Shown here: positions 10,903-23,559 of the stretch, piece by piece
How positions within the stretch are numbered: position 1 is the first letter of the stretch
How the letters are laid out: each line of letters begins with the position of its first letter
Source: Siphonodentalium dalli
Taxonomy: Eukaryota; Mollusca; Scaphopoda; Gadilida; Siphonodentaliidae
Direction: 5' to 3'
NCBI GenBank assembly: GCA_032622095.1
Contig: CP136063.1
Span: 208,741,934 to 208,805,933 of the forward strand
DNA: 64,000 bases
The notes under the pieces: generated by a model
Databases searched by the model: none
Seen by the model: only the letters and a program-made list of their open reading frames with translations
What the model was told of the DNA's origin: nothing
Position numbers and translations under genes: made by a program

Positions 10903-12329
10903 GAAATTACTGAGAATTTTGAGAAAATCCATTTTTAAATACCAGGACCTTTTGGCAAAACGTGCGACTGACCCTTAACTTCAGAATGTCGAACATCGGG
11001 AGATTCCTGTATACTATCGTAAGATTCCTGGAAAAATAGTGAGATTTTTATATCGGCTTAAAACTGCTCTAAATGTGCATTTTTAAAATGGCAGTGTACC
11101 TTATGTGTTGTATCCATATATTATAATCATATTGCGCGTTTTTGTAAATGGCAAATTGCGCTTTGCGACTAAGTTTATGATGAGCTACGTCTTCTGCACT
11201 TTACTTTGTTCCGGCGGATTATTTTGTAACAGCAAATGGTACAGTCATGCATTCATGGTCATCACAGTCTACAGTGCATACAAATAACGCTGTATTTTAT
11301 ATATGTCTATATATGCATTTAAAGTAAAAAAAAATATCCATGAATTTTTAATATTACGAAAGTAGTTTTAGTCTGACCAAGTTTCCCTAAAAAAAAAACT
11401 TTTTTAACGTTTGGGAGTTGCAAATATATTTTGTAAACAATAGCACGTTATTGCTTAATATTAAAATAGAGCGTTGAATGTACATTGAAAGTAGTTAATT
11501 TAACTCAAAATTATTATCCAAAATTTAGTAATGAAGCCTTCTCTCATGGAACTCTCATGGAGCTACAATAAGCTATTTGGTGATTGAAGTGTTGTTTGAA
11601 ATTATTAATTATTTTAGCAGTTCTTGGTACTGAGAGGGACTCAAAAATTAAATTATATTTCCAACCTCTCAAATGTATTAAAATCCATTGTTTTTATCGT
11701 CTCTTAATAATGTCTCAGATTCTATATATATACAAGGAAGATGATACGTGAAATTCAAGATTTTGCTCCAGATAGATCCAGAGAAATTCTTTGTTGAAAA
11801 TATCCTGACATTTTTGCTGGATTTATGGAAAACCTGCGTCACCCGCTTAACACCAGTTACAGCTAGTTAGAACATTGTTCGTCTGGGGCTGGGTTTCATC
11901 ACCTCATGTATGTGTGGTTCCAGGTACAACAACGAATTGATGCACGTGATTTGGACATGCATATCAGATGTGCTTCCAGATGCGTTATAACTATATATTG
12001 GAACTTTATAATTGACAAATACGGTATGCCAATGTACCTGTTCCTAGACAGTCTATCGCATCTATCCTCGGTGGTTCCTGCGCGCATACTTCAGACGATT
12101 TGTCAGCAGCAATTGAAAATGTAATTATTGATACAGCTTATTTTTTGCTATTCTCTTGTAGAATCGTGAAGTCATTGAATAACATCTGATTGACTATATA
12201 TAATCTTATGTGCATCGATTCAATACACAATGATATACGTCCTGTAAATATCAGTTGGACTTGTATATCTAAAGTACACTGCCATGCACTACGCTCCCAA
12301 AAGGATGTAATAAAGATACAACGTATCAA
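10903..12329. other. Intergenic stretch without recognised features
   Basis: Only short, unconvincing open frames and AT-rich runs are present. No splice-delimited exon or repeat stood out. Confidence 0.4.
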
Positions 12330-12475
12330 ATAATAACTATTACAACAAACAATTTCTTGGAAGAATACAGCGAAGAAAGGTTATCATTTTAAACTGTTGT
12401 TTTGTATATTGCAGCGGTTGCGGCGTGAAAGTACGTCATCATTGTTATCACATCCGCTTTAGCAATTAGCATGCT
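12330..12475 (+). repeat. Repeat family R3, third copy
   Basis: It carries the same block as 10450-10520 (GAATACAGCGAAGAAAGG then TATCATTTTAAACTGTTG) and a shared downstream GTGAAAGTACGTC...TTATCACATCCGC that also occurs at 10329-10362. Confidence 0.5.
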
Positions 12476-12837
12476 TGGTTTACTATTTATTGTTAGCACG
12501 ATGAAACATATATCAAACTAGAATGCACTCACTGGAGCTGCCTATACTTGCGCCCATGACACATTTGGCATGTTGTGTGGTGTCTTGCCAACAACAGTTT
12601 GAACCACGGGTGCTGGCCCCTCGTTTGAGAGATCGATAACACAAATCTAGATATCAAATCTCTGTTCATCCATCGCTGAAATAGTTGTGTGTACGGACAT
12701 AATATCCCTGTTATGATGATATGGACCCCAGTTGGCTGCATATTAGGAACGATAACTCTATCCGATCTAATTACAGGTGAGACATATTGGTAGTGTTTTT
12801 ACCTGTTAACCAACTATCAGATTTAGGCCACTCCGAT

Positions 12838-13170
12838 GCATGGTGTATTATCTACATGTATATTACGTGAGGACCTTGATGGGGATAGCTTCAGTCTTGA
12901 ATGTTAAAGTGACACACTGCGCTCGCTGAACGAAGTCTCTCCTTGTGAATGATGTATTATCTACATGTATATCACGTGATGACCTCGATGAACGATGGGC
13001 AGCTTCCGCCCTGAATATTAAAGGGACAAAATGCACTCAGTATTTGAATATTAAAGGGACAATAGGAGCTCACGGGGGATGATTGTTAAAGTGACACAAG
13101 GCACTCACTATGGATGAATGTTAAAGTGACACTAGGCACTCACTGCGGGGATAATGTTAAAGTGACATTC
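12838..13170 (+). repeat. Degenerate tandem repeat with AATGTTAAAGTGACA theme
   Basis: A segment of about 110 bases beginning TGTATTATCTACATGTATAT occurs twice (12845 and 12953). It is followed by shorter units of about 40 bases with AATGTTAAAGTGACAC..GGCACTCACT. Purely repetitive. Confidence 0.55.
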
Positions 13171-13284
13171 GCATTGAAAACTTCAAAAACTTCAAACAAG
13201 TTGACGTGCGCGTTACTAGGACTGACCCGCAGTTTATAAGGGTATACGTCTTGGACGGTAATTTGGCGCCTATAAAAATTACTA

Positions 13285-13422
13285 AGTTTTTTGAAATTTG
13301 TGAAGTTTTTGAAATTTTTGAAATTTTTGAAATTTTTGAAATTTTTGAAGTTTTTGAAATTTTGAAGTTTTTGAAATATTTGAAATTTTTGAAATTTTTG
13401 AACTTTTTGAAATTTTTCAATA
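13285..13422. repeat. 9-bp minisatellite (GAAATTTTT)n
   Basis: About 15 units of GAAATTTTT with single-base variants. Because 9 is a multiple of 3, it stays open in several frames (Asn-Phe-Lys or Phe-Glu-Ile repeats). These are repeat products, not a coiled-coil protein. Confidence 0.85.
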
Positions 13423-13436
13423 TTGTTCATTTATTT

Positions 13437-14406
13437 AAGAAATAAATACACGGTGTCCTACAATCAGTTTTTTGTGGTACAACTTGACGATACACACCGA
13501 TACACCGTGTATTTATTTCTTTTGTAATACGACTGAAAGTTTATGGTCACAATTCGACTGAATAGTCAACGAAATACTGCGCTTTTTCGGTCTCAGGTGA
13601 GAAAACATTTCGTGGTGTAATTCGATTTCTTTGCATGGAGTACTCTGGTAATGTCTTTTCTTGTTATGAAATTCCCCCGTTGACTTTTCGAGGCACCTCT
13701 TCTAGAAATAATCGTTGTGATTGGCTAAAAAAACGATGTGTTTTCAGCGGCGCCCGTGCGTTTCATTTAAATTGTACAGGAAATACGATGCGGTCATTTC
13801 TGTTTTGAACGTTGTTGGGACAACATGAATATGATCATCGACTATGGACCATTTTCCTTACACAAAGCGATCTAAATGATCTAGTTTACTAAACTAATCT
13901 TATTCCCCTTCTGTACTGGTAAACAAACGCTTTCATTTTCAACTTGATTCCGAAATATCGAATATGATCGAGATTCGAATCGACGAATGCACAGCCCGGC
14001 CCCATGGATTTATTTTGTCATTTAATATACTTATTAAGTAACTTTCTTTGGTCGTAACATATATCAATATACCATAACATCATTTGGACCATATTCATTG
14101 GCAACCAAACTGGTTTCAAGCGACAAATCTCTAGAAAATTCGCAAGATTGTCAAGATGTAGCAAAATTCAATCAAAGGGTTACGGGTGCGGGTGTACTCC
14201 GTTGATGCCCCGTTTGCGCGGAGTTAGAAAAGACGGGAAAAGTCGCGAGCGGCGATCTGAATAAACCGATATTTTTGATTTTTTTCGTGGTACAATTGGA
14301 AAAAGTAGAATTGTACCACAAAACTGGAACGAGATAGCCATGGTAACTCGGGCCACTGGCCAATCAGGACATGGCTTTTAAGCATAGTTAGGCAGGGTCG
14401 TATTAC
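13437..14406 (+). mobile_element. Non-autonomous DNA transposon T1, copy 1
   Basis: A core of 883 bases (13524-14406) is bounded by GTAATACGAC and its complement GTCGTATTAC. On the left it is joined to a hairpin (13437-13523) whose ends read AAGAAATAAATACACGGTGT. A second copy lies inverted at 21903-22935 with the same core length (884) and the same junction to the hairpin, so hairpin and core move or duplicate together. An internal stem GTGGTACAATT/AATTGTACCAC is present. No transposase frame is visible. The stretch 14407-15159 holds only an R3 fragment at 14740-14790. Confidence 0.8.
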
Positions 14407-15159
14407 GATTTATTACCAAAATAAAACCAGATAACAATGCAAATTAAGTATATATGTGGATTTAAACTACAATTGATGCAACCATTTCATATTATCAGAC
14501 ATAATCAGTAATTCACACTCATTCAGCATCGGATATGATTGAAATTTCCAACTTCAACGCTTCATTAAAATTACTGGAACAATAACGCATGCGCGTTGCC
14601 TCTTTTTCTGCTTCCGTTATCTCGGTCATGACGTAACATATTCCCGGAAGGACAGACAAAGATCCGGACCGAAAACATTACTTGCGTCCAGTATGGACTG
14701 GCGCAAGTAATTACAACAATTACCAAAAAAACGCAAAAAGCTATTTCTTGGGAGAATACAGCGAAGAAACGCTATAATTTTATTTATATAGGAGTAACAA
14801 TATATGTTACACCTTATCACTAATATAAAGCGCTTTATATAATGATCCCGTGATAGAAAAATCTAACACATAAACGCGCTATTGAGTCTCTGTAAAGCGA
14901 ATCTCTCCTGTATCAGTTGTATGCATGGTGTATAATAGTATAGGACACATCACGTGCTTATATCCACTTCAGCTCGGTGAGTACATTACCAAAGATATAT
15001 TATATAAAGTTCAATTAAAGTAAAATACGAATTTACAACACAATATATGGAATCATCAAACTCCAAGACTATCTCGCATATAACATTCCAGGGGAAATCA
15101 AAAAGAATTAGCTACATTGAGGATTATATATAAAACCGTGGCTTACATATTGAAACAGG

Positions 15160-15726
15160 TAGATATACCAGGGGGGGGGGGTGAAAACAAAAATTCCGGC
15201 ACGTATGCCGGGGTGGGTGGGTGTTCAAAGCCACCAACAAGCAATTTTTTCCGCAACTAAAAAAAAAAATTCCTGCTTGTTTTTTAGTGTTTTGGCAATG
15301 AGTTGGGATTCAAAACCACTTTGAATGTGAGAAATAATGTAATTCTAACTGTAAATTGACTGCAGGCAGTTATCGTGTTGTATTTTGTTGCAAATTTTGA
15401 AATCCAAGATGGCCGCTGGCAGCCATGTTTTTTTGGCCGAATGACCTCAAAATGACTCATTCCTATTTACATGTCCATGTTAACATCCATGATAAATAAT
15501 ATGCACAGAAATTCATATACAGGTGTTTACAGTGAATTTCCCCCCGAAAATCTCTGTTTTAGTGTTAAAAGGGGGGGGGTGGGTGTCAAAAAATGGTCGG
15601 AAAAAACTGCCGAAAACGGAAAAAAATTTGGCGGTGGGGGTGGGTGGGTACAAAAAATGATCGTAAGGGAAAAAATGCCATACGTGCCTGAATTTTTTTT
15701 CCGACCCCCCCCCCCTGGATATACTA
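15160..15726. mobile_element. Inverted-repeat element with poly-G/poly-C ends
   Basis: The left end is ATATACCAGGGGGG followed by AAAATTCCGGCACGTATG. The right end is CATACGTGCCTGAATTTTT followed by CCCCCCTGGATATAC, an imperfect complement. Further G-runs lie inside. The open frames on both strands (15471-15776) reflect low-complexity sequence. Homopolymer lengths may be assembly-limited. Confidence 0.65.
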
Positions 15727-16041
15727 GACAAAAAAAACCTTTCGGACAGATTGCAACGTTTTTACCAAACAACTGAAGACGAACTCCACGTTTTATACTA
15801 TTGCCCTATGTATAAAGATATGAGAACTTTGAAAATATGATATACATTAACGATGCTACTGAACCTCAAAAACCTTCTCTGTATCAAAGCAAATATGTAA
15901 TTTTATCGAAGACGCCCTATATATTCGCAACTCAAATATGCCCTATAATTTATAAATATTAAATCAACGAATAACTATATGTGCCCATATTAAGAACAAC
16001 TTTATAAAATATCAATAACTATCAACATCATGTTGGTATAT

Positions 16042-16076
16042 GTGACCCGTCATACCAAAACTAGTCGTAAGTCGAA
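16042..16076 (+). repeat. Solo terminus of MITE family A2
   Basis: GTGACCCGTCATACC...AGTCGTAAGTCG matches, with several substitutions, the terminal repeat of the composite elements at 35763 and 36959. No partner end lies nearby; another lone end is at about 19250-19285. Confidence 0.6.
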
Positions 16077-16150
16077 ATATTTTATTTCAGTTATGCATTG
16101 CATGCTATATAGTGTGATAAGAGCTTTACATATATATATAGGTCATACAC

Positions 16151-17352
16151 TTAGGGCGCGTACACATGGCGGGCAAGAAAATATCAGGTGTGCCCCATGT
16201 GACTTACTTGACCAATCAAATAAATAATACCGGAAAATATCCGACGAAGGCAGCGCGCTGATATTTTATCGCCAGTTGGTGATATGTGTTCACCTTGATT
16301 GGTGGCCATCGGTATCCGTGAACTAATCTCTATAAGGGACACGCGGGTAACCGTTCACGCACTCGAGTTATGATCCATCAATATTATCGCCTGTTTCAAC
16401 AATGACTTCGTAATTCCATTTTGGATTGTTTGACATAATCGCTGAGCTATTATATGGATATGTGTGGGGACATATATATCTTTTGAGGGTTTCCGCTGAC
16501 GGAGGATGTCCATGGATTTCCAACTGCACCCCCTCTTGAATCGGGTCAAAGACCCAAGATCACATAATTGAATTTGCAAACCTCCCATCGTCTTTGAATT
16601 TCCCATATGGTACCTCACATACCTTGAATATTGACTGGACACCGGGGAGGGAGGGCCTAGAGGAAATTCCAAACCAATAATTTGACCAAAGTAGGACAAA
16701 TGCAAATGTTGGTCTATAACCACGAATTCCACATACATTAATGGTTGAAAAGTCAGACTATAAGAACAATTTCAAACCATTGTTGGTGTGAAATTTCCAA
16801 CTAATATTGTTTCCAAGTTACCGGGGGTCTCATGTTCCACATGCACCCATGTAAGTTCGGTAACGTAATGTACACCACAGCCCCATGTAGCAAGCAACAA
16901 TCTCCTGAAAACTTCATATGGGGTATCAATGGGGGTGGGGTCATCCGATTTGCCACAAAACCATAATAACATTTGTCACCCCACATATACATGCACTATG
17001 AAATTATAACATTTCCAAATTTCCAAATAACGTGACCACTTTCTCATTATGCAGACGGTCTTTATGCATGAGATCAGCAACGTTGCTAATCCCACTCGAC
17101 TTCGGTAATACATGTCAACAGTTGGAAATTTCAAAAAGCTATGAATTGCCAAAATGGACTATAGGTTATTTACCGGACGCAATTCACTTGAACCAGCATG
17201 ACTAATACTGTTCTGATTGAGCTCAATCAACGCCGTCTAAACCGCCGCGTTCTCACGGGCGTAATCTTTGCAGCAAGAAAATATCAGTGTGCAATTTTAC
17301 TTGATATTTTCTTGCAGATATTTTCTTGCAGCTTCATGTGTACGCGCCCTTA
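16151..17352. mobile_element. 1.2-kb DNA transposon with terminal inverted repeats
   Basis: The left end TTAGGGCGCGTACACATG pairs with the right end CATGTGTACGCGCCCTTAA. Both ends then carry GCAAGAAAATATC or its complement, and the right end has that motif three times. The inside (about 16480-16980) is a diverged relative of the repeat at 27155-27990, probably a nested insertion. A 127-codon minus-strand frame (16355-16738) has no recognisable domain and is not called. Confidence 0.7.
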
Positions 17353-17741
17353 ATGTGTTGTTGCGGTCAAAAGTTATAGGATTTTGAATATCAGTGTCAG
17401 TATGAACCAATTCCAGAGATAATCAGAAATAATCGCATTCAAAGACAAACCAATTAGCTACATTCTGAATAAAATTTACACCACTATATGTCTAAATTAC
17501 AAAAGCACATTAATCGGCACAGGCTTCACTTTATTCCCTGAGAAGATGGCTTAATAAATATTCTGTGATTACATAATATTGAGCCCAAGGAGGGATTTGC
17601 TAGTTCACAAGGCAGAAGACACTTCTCGTTAAATGGCTGTTTAATTATCTTCATTAATCAGCCGAAATAATAAAAATGTGAAGGTGGGGCACCAAAAAAA
17701 CGTCCCATACAAGTCAAACAAGAGTAACAAATGTAATAATA

Positions 17742-17866
17742 TACAGTTATCGCCCGCGATTGAGTGAGACACGGCGATTTGTCGCCCGCTCGAGACCTGG
17801 AATGTCACCCCAGGTCGAGAGCGGCGACAAATCCCCGTGTCTCACGAAAACAAGGGTGATAACTGT
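17742..17866. repeat. GC-rich hairpin
   Basis: ACAGTTATCGCCC at the left pairs with GGGTGATAACTGT at the right. The inner arms pair through GAGACACGG.GATTTGTCGC and the complement, with a CCTGG/CCAGG centre. Imperfect foldback; no coding role. Confidence 0.7.
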
Positions 17867-18039
17867 TTTGTAATCTGACAAAGGAGTACACAAGAACCTC
17901 CTTAATAGCAGGCATAAATGCGCGCATATATTCTTTAATCCAGTTCGAAAAGTAAATTTTAAGTTGGAATCATCGCTATTTAGAAAATAAAACATTCATA
18001 ATCTGGATCAATTAACAGACCCGTCATTTGCGCAGCTAT

Positions 18040-18620
18040 TCTCCGGTCAGTTTGCTGGTTGCATGGTGGAAATCGGTTCACGGAAAGAGGAGTAAAGCAA
18101 TTTCGAAGTTGAGTAGCCATGCAGCGAAATGTTTGGTTTCGTTTCAAATGGCAGTGAAGACGCCGACAGACGTGTTCTTTTCCAGATTGCTAAATTGTGA
18201 AACTAACACGTTGTAGTAGTGCAAAAGAAATTGACATATGTCACAGATTGTTACGCAACATACGGGTATTCTCTGAAGTCTGGGGAATGTATTGAAGAAA
18301 AGAATAGTCAATTGATAAACAGTAAAGAGTGGCTATTTGAACTAGTACATAAACGTATTTGTAACGTATGCACATCGTATGTGCGTTGCCTGCAGCACAC
18401 ACCAACTGCATAATAAGGTTTATATATTTGTCCCACGGTCTTTATTATTGATATAAAAAGGTCCAATAGTAACATTATACATTATAACGGATTTGTGTCC
18501 GCGATAACACCACTCATACATAGCGTGCTTTAATTGCAACTAAAAAAAGACACAATTATCCAAATTAGCAAACACCACAGTTCGCGGTTGTTATGATACA
18601 GTGGGGTTTATAAAAACAGT
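18040..18620 (+). repeat. Dispersed repeat R2, copy 2
   Basis: It is a diverged relative of 3787-4330, best matched at 18520-18600. A 64-codon frame (18219-18413) with three cysteines lies inside, but it has no counterpart frame in the other copy and is not called. Confidence 0.4.
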
Positions 18621-18944
18621 GTTTTTGAAAATTGTTAGAGAGCTGTGAGAGTGTCTCTGCACGTTGAGTTCTTCGTAGTTCTATGTTTACTGGTAATGGC
18701 TGAGCGGTCAATAACTGAGACAATGTTACCCTCGAGGGTAATAAGGTGATTTACGGCCCGCCATGTGACGCACTCTCAGAAGAGAGGAAAATGGGATGAA
18801 ATGTGATGAAGGATCATAACACATGATAATAACAAAATAATGAAAAAAGAGGGAGGGCCAAGAAACAATTACCGATGCCGATATGTGTATGAATTACTAA
18901 TATAATATTTTAGACTACATAACTTTTGAATAATCTTCCCAAGT

Positions 18945-18947
<3 letters not shown>

Positions 18948-18991
<44 letters not shown>
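18948..18991 (+). repeat. (AG)n microsatellite
   Basis: About 21 uninterrupted AG dinucleotides. A small inverted repeat (GATGGCGACTG and complement, 19006-19075) lies just downstream. Confidence 0.95.
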
Positions 18992-18994
<3 letters not shown>

Positions 18995-19312
18995 CACTGG
19001 TTCGTTGATGGCGACTGATAAGGAAGACCGCTCACGTGACCAAAAGTATAAATCACATTACGTACAGTCGCCATCAAAACTAACTGCAGGCAATCATGAA
19101 ACCGATCGCCAGATCTTCTCAAACATAAACATGGTTATATATAACCTGCTATTATGCTACTTTGTGTCGACAGAGTAGAACTATATACAAATGTGTCATT
19201 TTTTTGCATTTGTTTATATTTTATATATTTACTCAGTATTAGAAATCCAGACTTACGACTGCTTTTGATATGGCGGGTCTCATATGGGATTAGTTAACAA
19301 AAGATGAAAGCC

Positions 19313-19856
19313 TATATATAGGCCAAATGAAAATTTGGCCAATTGAAAATGTTATTAAAAAATTTAGCCAAATTAAATCCTCATGTTCTGAGCGGTTCAC
19401 AATTAAAATTAAAACGAAATTCGCAAACATGAAACTAACATTCTATATAATTATATAATTATAATCACATAAATCCGCTTAACCAAGAAACATAATCAAC
19501 AAAAAATTACATAGCCAGTGTACAGATAAACATTTTGACGAATATATACGTTTTAGATAAAATATTATTTGAAATGGCTGGTTAAATGTTAGAGCTCACC
19601 TTGTCCTCTTTGTACAGTCGTCACAATTAAATCAACGCTCCCGTTACAAGATAAATTTGGGTTTTCATGGTACGAAACCCGCGAATAACTTTCGTCGCCT
19701 AACTTCGTCGATCTATTCAGCGCTTTTGAATTAGCTTTCCGTCTCAACTTGGGGTAAAAAAAACTTTGGCCAAAAGTTTTGCCAAATGAAATTTTTATTG
19801 GCCAATTTTAAAAAAATGGCCATTGTTGGCACCGACAGCGTGAACACTGGTTATAT
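19313..19856. repeat. Repeat family R4 (TTTGGCCAAA theme), copy 1
   Basis: Blocks near both ends contain GGCCAAATGAAA, TTTAGCCAAATTAAATCCTC and AAAAAAATGGCC. Similar blocks in the same order bound 33044-34020. The two may be non-autonomous copies of one element. The stretch 19857-20525 shows no gene. Confidence 0.5.
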
Positions 19857-20525
19857 CCCATAAAGAATTTGAATTTACAATGTATAATGATCCACGGTCT
19901 GAATTGACTCAAAATAACAATTGTTCCCTTACCAGGCAAATAAAACGAAAAATATTTGAAGTCATCGCCATTTATATTTCGCAGGTATCGCGAAAATTCA
20001 AATATCATCCATTATTAAGTTATACGTGAAAAAACGGGACGGAAGCATGGGCGCTCACCATAAGTGGCGATCATTGGAATTGTTGCTAGACTGACAAACA
20101 TTCAAAACGTGTTAAGACATCCTCTTTCGAAAGTCGATATCTGTCCATCAAAACCTCATATTAAAGGGTTCGTGGGCTCGATGATATCAAATCGGACAGG
20201 GCCTTTAAATTGTCATAAGTGCACTTATATCAAAGACGATAATCACACCTGGTAAAGCACTCCTGCTAATTTGCTATTGTGTAAAAGAAAAGCCCCACAA
20301 TTCAGAGAAATCAAACCCATTGGCAGGGTGAAATTTTAAGTTTATGGGAACTAAATGAATAGTGACCATTTCTCAAAGCAAACCATGCACTGCGGAACTT
20401 GGAGTAATGTTTTTCCCCATAAGGTTTTTTGTAACTAGTTTTGTTTACTTATTTGATATTCTAGTTTGGATATATTTGTATTGCATAAGCCTCTTTTATC
20501 ATGTGCATAGATACATAATCCACCA

Positions 20526-20890
20526 TCTATATCTATATTTGCGAATGTCTGTCTGTCTGTGTTCTATCGAAATTCAGGGGGACAATATAGACGGAAGCAA
20601 AGGGGTCAAACAGGGTTAACTTTTTACGAAGAACATAATGGTGGGGGTTAAAATTTTCTAAAGTGACACTGTTATTGTCCGATTTAGCTCCGATTTCCAA
20701 CAAATTGAAACACAGTCTTATCCATGATTCCAAGCATGTGATTGGAATCCACTCGTGTGAATTAAAGACGCCAAATTGGTGCCGTTTGGATGAAAGATGG
20801 TGGAGTACAACATTTGATACGATATATTTTTAAAATATATTTAGCGCCAATTTCCACCAAATTGATACATATTCTTTCGTCGTTCATAGA
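20526..20890 (+). mobile_element. HINE/pearl-like element family B, truncated copy
   Basis: It starts with TCTATATCTATATTTGCG followed by a (GTCT)n core and TGTTCTATCGAAATTCA, then one and a half tandem units with TTTCCACCAAATTGATACA. The start TC preceded by A fits a Helitron-type 5' end. It is broken off on the right. Confidence 0.6.
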
Positions 20891-20956
20891 GCACATGAGT
20901 GCAGTTTGCATACAATGAGATGGTTCCATAACTGGCCGGATTTTACAATATTATAA

Positions 20957-21101
20957 GTTACAGGAACGCTTAGTGGTCGAATATGGTGTCATGTGAGGCG
21001 AAGTGAGATCAATATTAGGCGAGGCCATATGTAGGCCTAGCCTAATATTGATCTCGCTAAGCATCACATGCCACCATATCCGACCACTAACCGTCCCGTA
21101 A
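20957..21101. repeat. Foldback element
   Basis: Arms of about 60 bases (CGCTTAGTGGTCG and the complement CGACCACTAACCG near the ends; CCTAATATTGATCTCGC near the loop) enclose a short loop with AGGCC.TA..GTAGGCCT. The imperfect match suggests an older insertion. Confidence 0.7.
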
Positions 21102-21902
21102 CGTATTTATTATGTCAGTGGACAAAATCCCTTTAATTAATCGTCGCTGTAATTTATTGTAATTTGGTAAGATAAATGTGTCGTCTATTAACTTATGTAA
21201 CGTCACAGTGACCCGTCGTGGGGGTTGAACGTCAACGCATTGGGTCAATGGCTAAAATTTTACCAGAAGTAGGACAACTTATTGAGTTTGATAGTTAGTT
21301 TATGAGTCTTTAGAATTCTTCAAATATATCGCATGCAGGTTTTGGTACATGCTATATTCCCGAGGCGACTGGGTTTCAGAAAAAAACAAAATGGCGGATA
21401 AGCACCTAATATTGATTTCACCGACCTAATATGGGTTAATATACCGTCACTATATATCGACGCTGATTGGCTAATTGCAAGAGCTGACATAATAAATATA
21501 TATATGTTTTTGAATATAATGGCTTTTCCTCTATTCGTTCAGATTAGATAACGGCCGTGAACATGACAACTTTGGAAAAAATAACGGCACAGTTTCCTGA
21601 TAGAACCATTTTGCCCAACCAGCACCATAGCAATTCAGCAGGACCCACCAGCATCATAGTAAATTAGCAGGACCATTTGACCAGGGGTGTATATCGGAGG
21701 TGCCAAAAAGTCCCGCTACGCCCTACGTCGATATGCTGTTGATGGGCTGTTCTCAATCAACTGTATTATTATAATATGTGTAATTTTCAACGCCCACCAC
21801 TTTTGTAATTAGCACAGAAATTATATGCACTGTATTCCACCGAGCTCTATTGTGTCATATTTGACGATTTGAGTGAATAAATGATTGAATTGAAATTGAT
21901 TT
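21102..21902. other. Intergenic stretch; one TCCCGCTACGCCCTAC unit
   Basis: No gene is seen. One unit near 21690-21740 (AAAAGTCCCGCTACGCCC) matches the tandem units at 22941-23097 on the other side of transposon T1 copy 2, suggesting T1 lies within or beside an older minisatellite. Confidence 0.4.
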
Positions 21903-22935
21903 GTAATACGACCCTGCCTAACTATGCTTAAAAGCCATGTCCTGGTTGGCCAGTGGCCCGAGTTACCATGGCTATCTCGTTCCAGTTTTGTGGTACAATT
22001 CTACTTTTTCCAATTGTACCACGAAAAAAATCGGTTTATTCAGATCGCCGCACGCGACTTTTCCCGTCTTTTCTAACTCCGCGCAAACGGGGCATCAACG
22101 GAGTACACCCGCACCCGTATCCCTTTGAATTTTGCTACATCTTGACAATCTTGCGAATTTTCTAGCGATTTGTCGCTTGAAACCAGTTTGGTTGCCAATG
22201 AATATGGTCCAAATGATGTTATGGTATATTGATATATGTTACGACCAAAGAAAGTTACTTAATAAGTATATTAAATGACAAAATAAATCCATGGGGCCGG
22301 GCTGTGCATTCGTCGATTCGAATCTCGATCATATTCGATATTTCGGAATCAAGTTGAAAATGAAAGCGTTTGTTCACCAGTACAGAAGGGGAATAAGATT
22401 AGTTTAGTAAATTAGATCATTTAGATCGCTCTGTGTAAGGAAAATGGTCCATAGTCGATGATCATATTCATGTTGTTCCAACAACGTTCAAAACAGAAAT
22501 GACCCAAGCGTATTTCCTGTACAATTTAAATGAAACGCACGGGCGCCGCTGAAAACACATCGTTTTTTAGCCAATCACAACGATTATTTCTAGAAGAGGT
22601 GCCTCGAAAAGTCAACGGGGGAATTTCATAACAAGACAAGACATTACCAGAGTACTCCATGCACAGAAATCGAGTACGCCCAATACGAATTACACCACGA
22701 AATGTTTTCTCACCTGAGACCGAAAAAGCGCAGCATTTCGTTGACTATTCAGTCGAATTGTGACCATAAACTTTCAGTCGTATTACAAAAGAAATAAATA
22801 CACGGTGTATCGGTGTGTATGGTCAAGTTGTACCACAAAAAACGGATTGTAGGACTCCGCTACGCGTCGTCCTACAATCATTTTTTTGTGGTACAACTCG
22901 ACCATACACACCTCTACACCGTGTATTTATTTCTT
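21903..22935 (-). mobile_element. Non-autonomous DNA transposon T1, copy 2 (inverted)
   Basis: This is the reverse complement of 13437-14406 with only scattered substitutions. The core (21903-22786) has ends GTAATACGAC and GTCGTATTAC. The attached hairpin (22787-22935) is longer than in copy 1 because the inner GTGGTACAA palindrome is fully present. The pair gives two near-identical blocks in opposite orientation about 7.5 kb apart, a substrate for inversion. Confidence 0.8.
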
Positions 22936-22940
22936 AAATA

Positions 22941-23097
22941 TATGAGGTGTCATAAATTTAAGCCCCTCTACATACTACATCGCTATATATCTGAGGGGTC
23001 AAATGTCCCGCTATGCCCTACATCAATATCTCTGATGTGTTAACATGTCCCGTAACGCCCTACATCGCTATATCTGCGGTGTCAAAACGCCCCGCTC
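22941..23097 (+). repeat. Degenerate tandem repeat (about 50-bp unit)
   Basis: Three units share CCCTACATC..TAT.TCTG.GGTGT and a GTCCCGC-like core. A related single unit lies at about 21690. Confidence 0.55.
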
Positions 23098-23559
23098 TAT
23101 GAGAACTATATAGAAGAAAATACAAAAGTAGTGTTCGGTATCTTCGTACATATTTCCACAATTTGAGAATTGAATTCAATACAATCATTTCTAATTTCGA
23201 ATGAATAATTTTTTTTGACATGTCACATTCTGTTTCAGAGTTGATAAAGATCAACATACATGCCGATAAGAAGATACTGGTGTAAAGACTCCATTTGGGT
23301 CACCGAGATACTGGCAAAAGTGACAGAAGTAAACAAAACAAAAACAACACGATACTCGGTGACGATATTCAGAATATATACATTTAAAGGAGATAACCGT
23401 ATGTTACGAACCAAGTTATTGCTTTGGTAACAATGGCATTCTTTGTGGTTCTCTGACAATTAGATCGAAACAATAGCATAGTCTGTAGTGGCACAACTGG
23501 GATCCAACCAACGGACTAACGCATATATATATCGACAACAAGAATAAAAGAGATCTAAC

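Noticed and set aside
13140-13430. Asn-Phe-Lys repeat protein (three overlapping open frames)
   Set aside because: A 9-base minisatellite necessarily leaves several frames open; no gene signals nearby.
15471-15776. 101-codon Gly/Lys-rich frame
   Set aside because: It runs over G-runs in the inverted-repeat element; opposite-strand frames are equally long.
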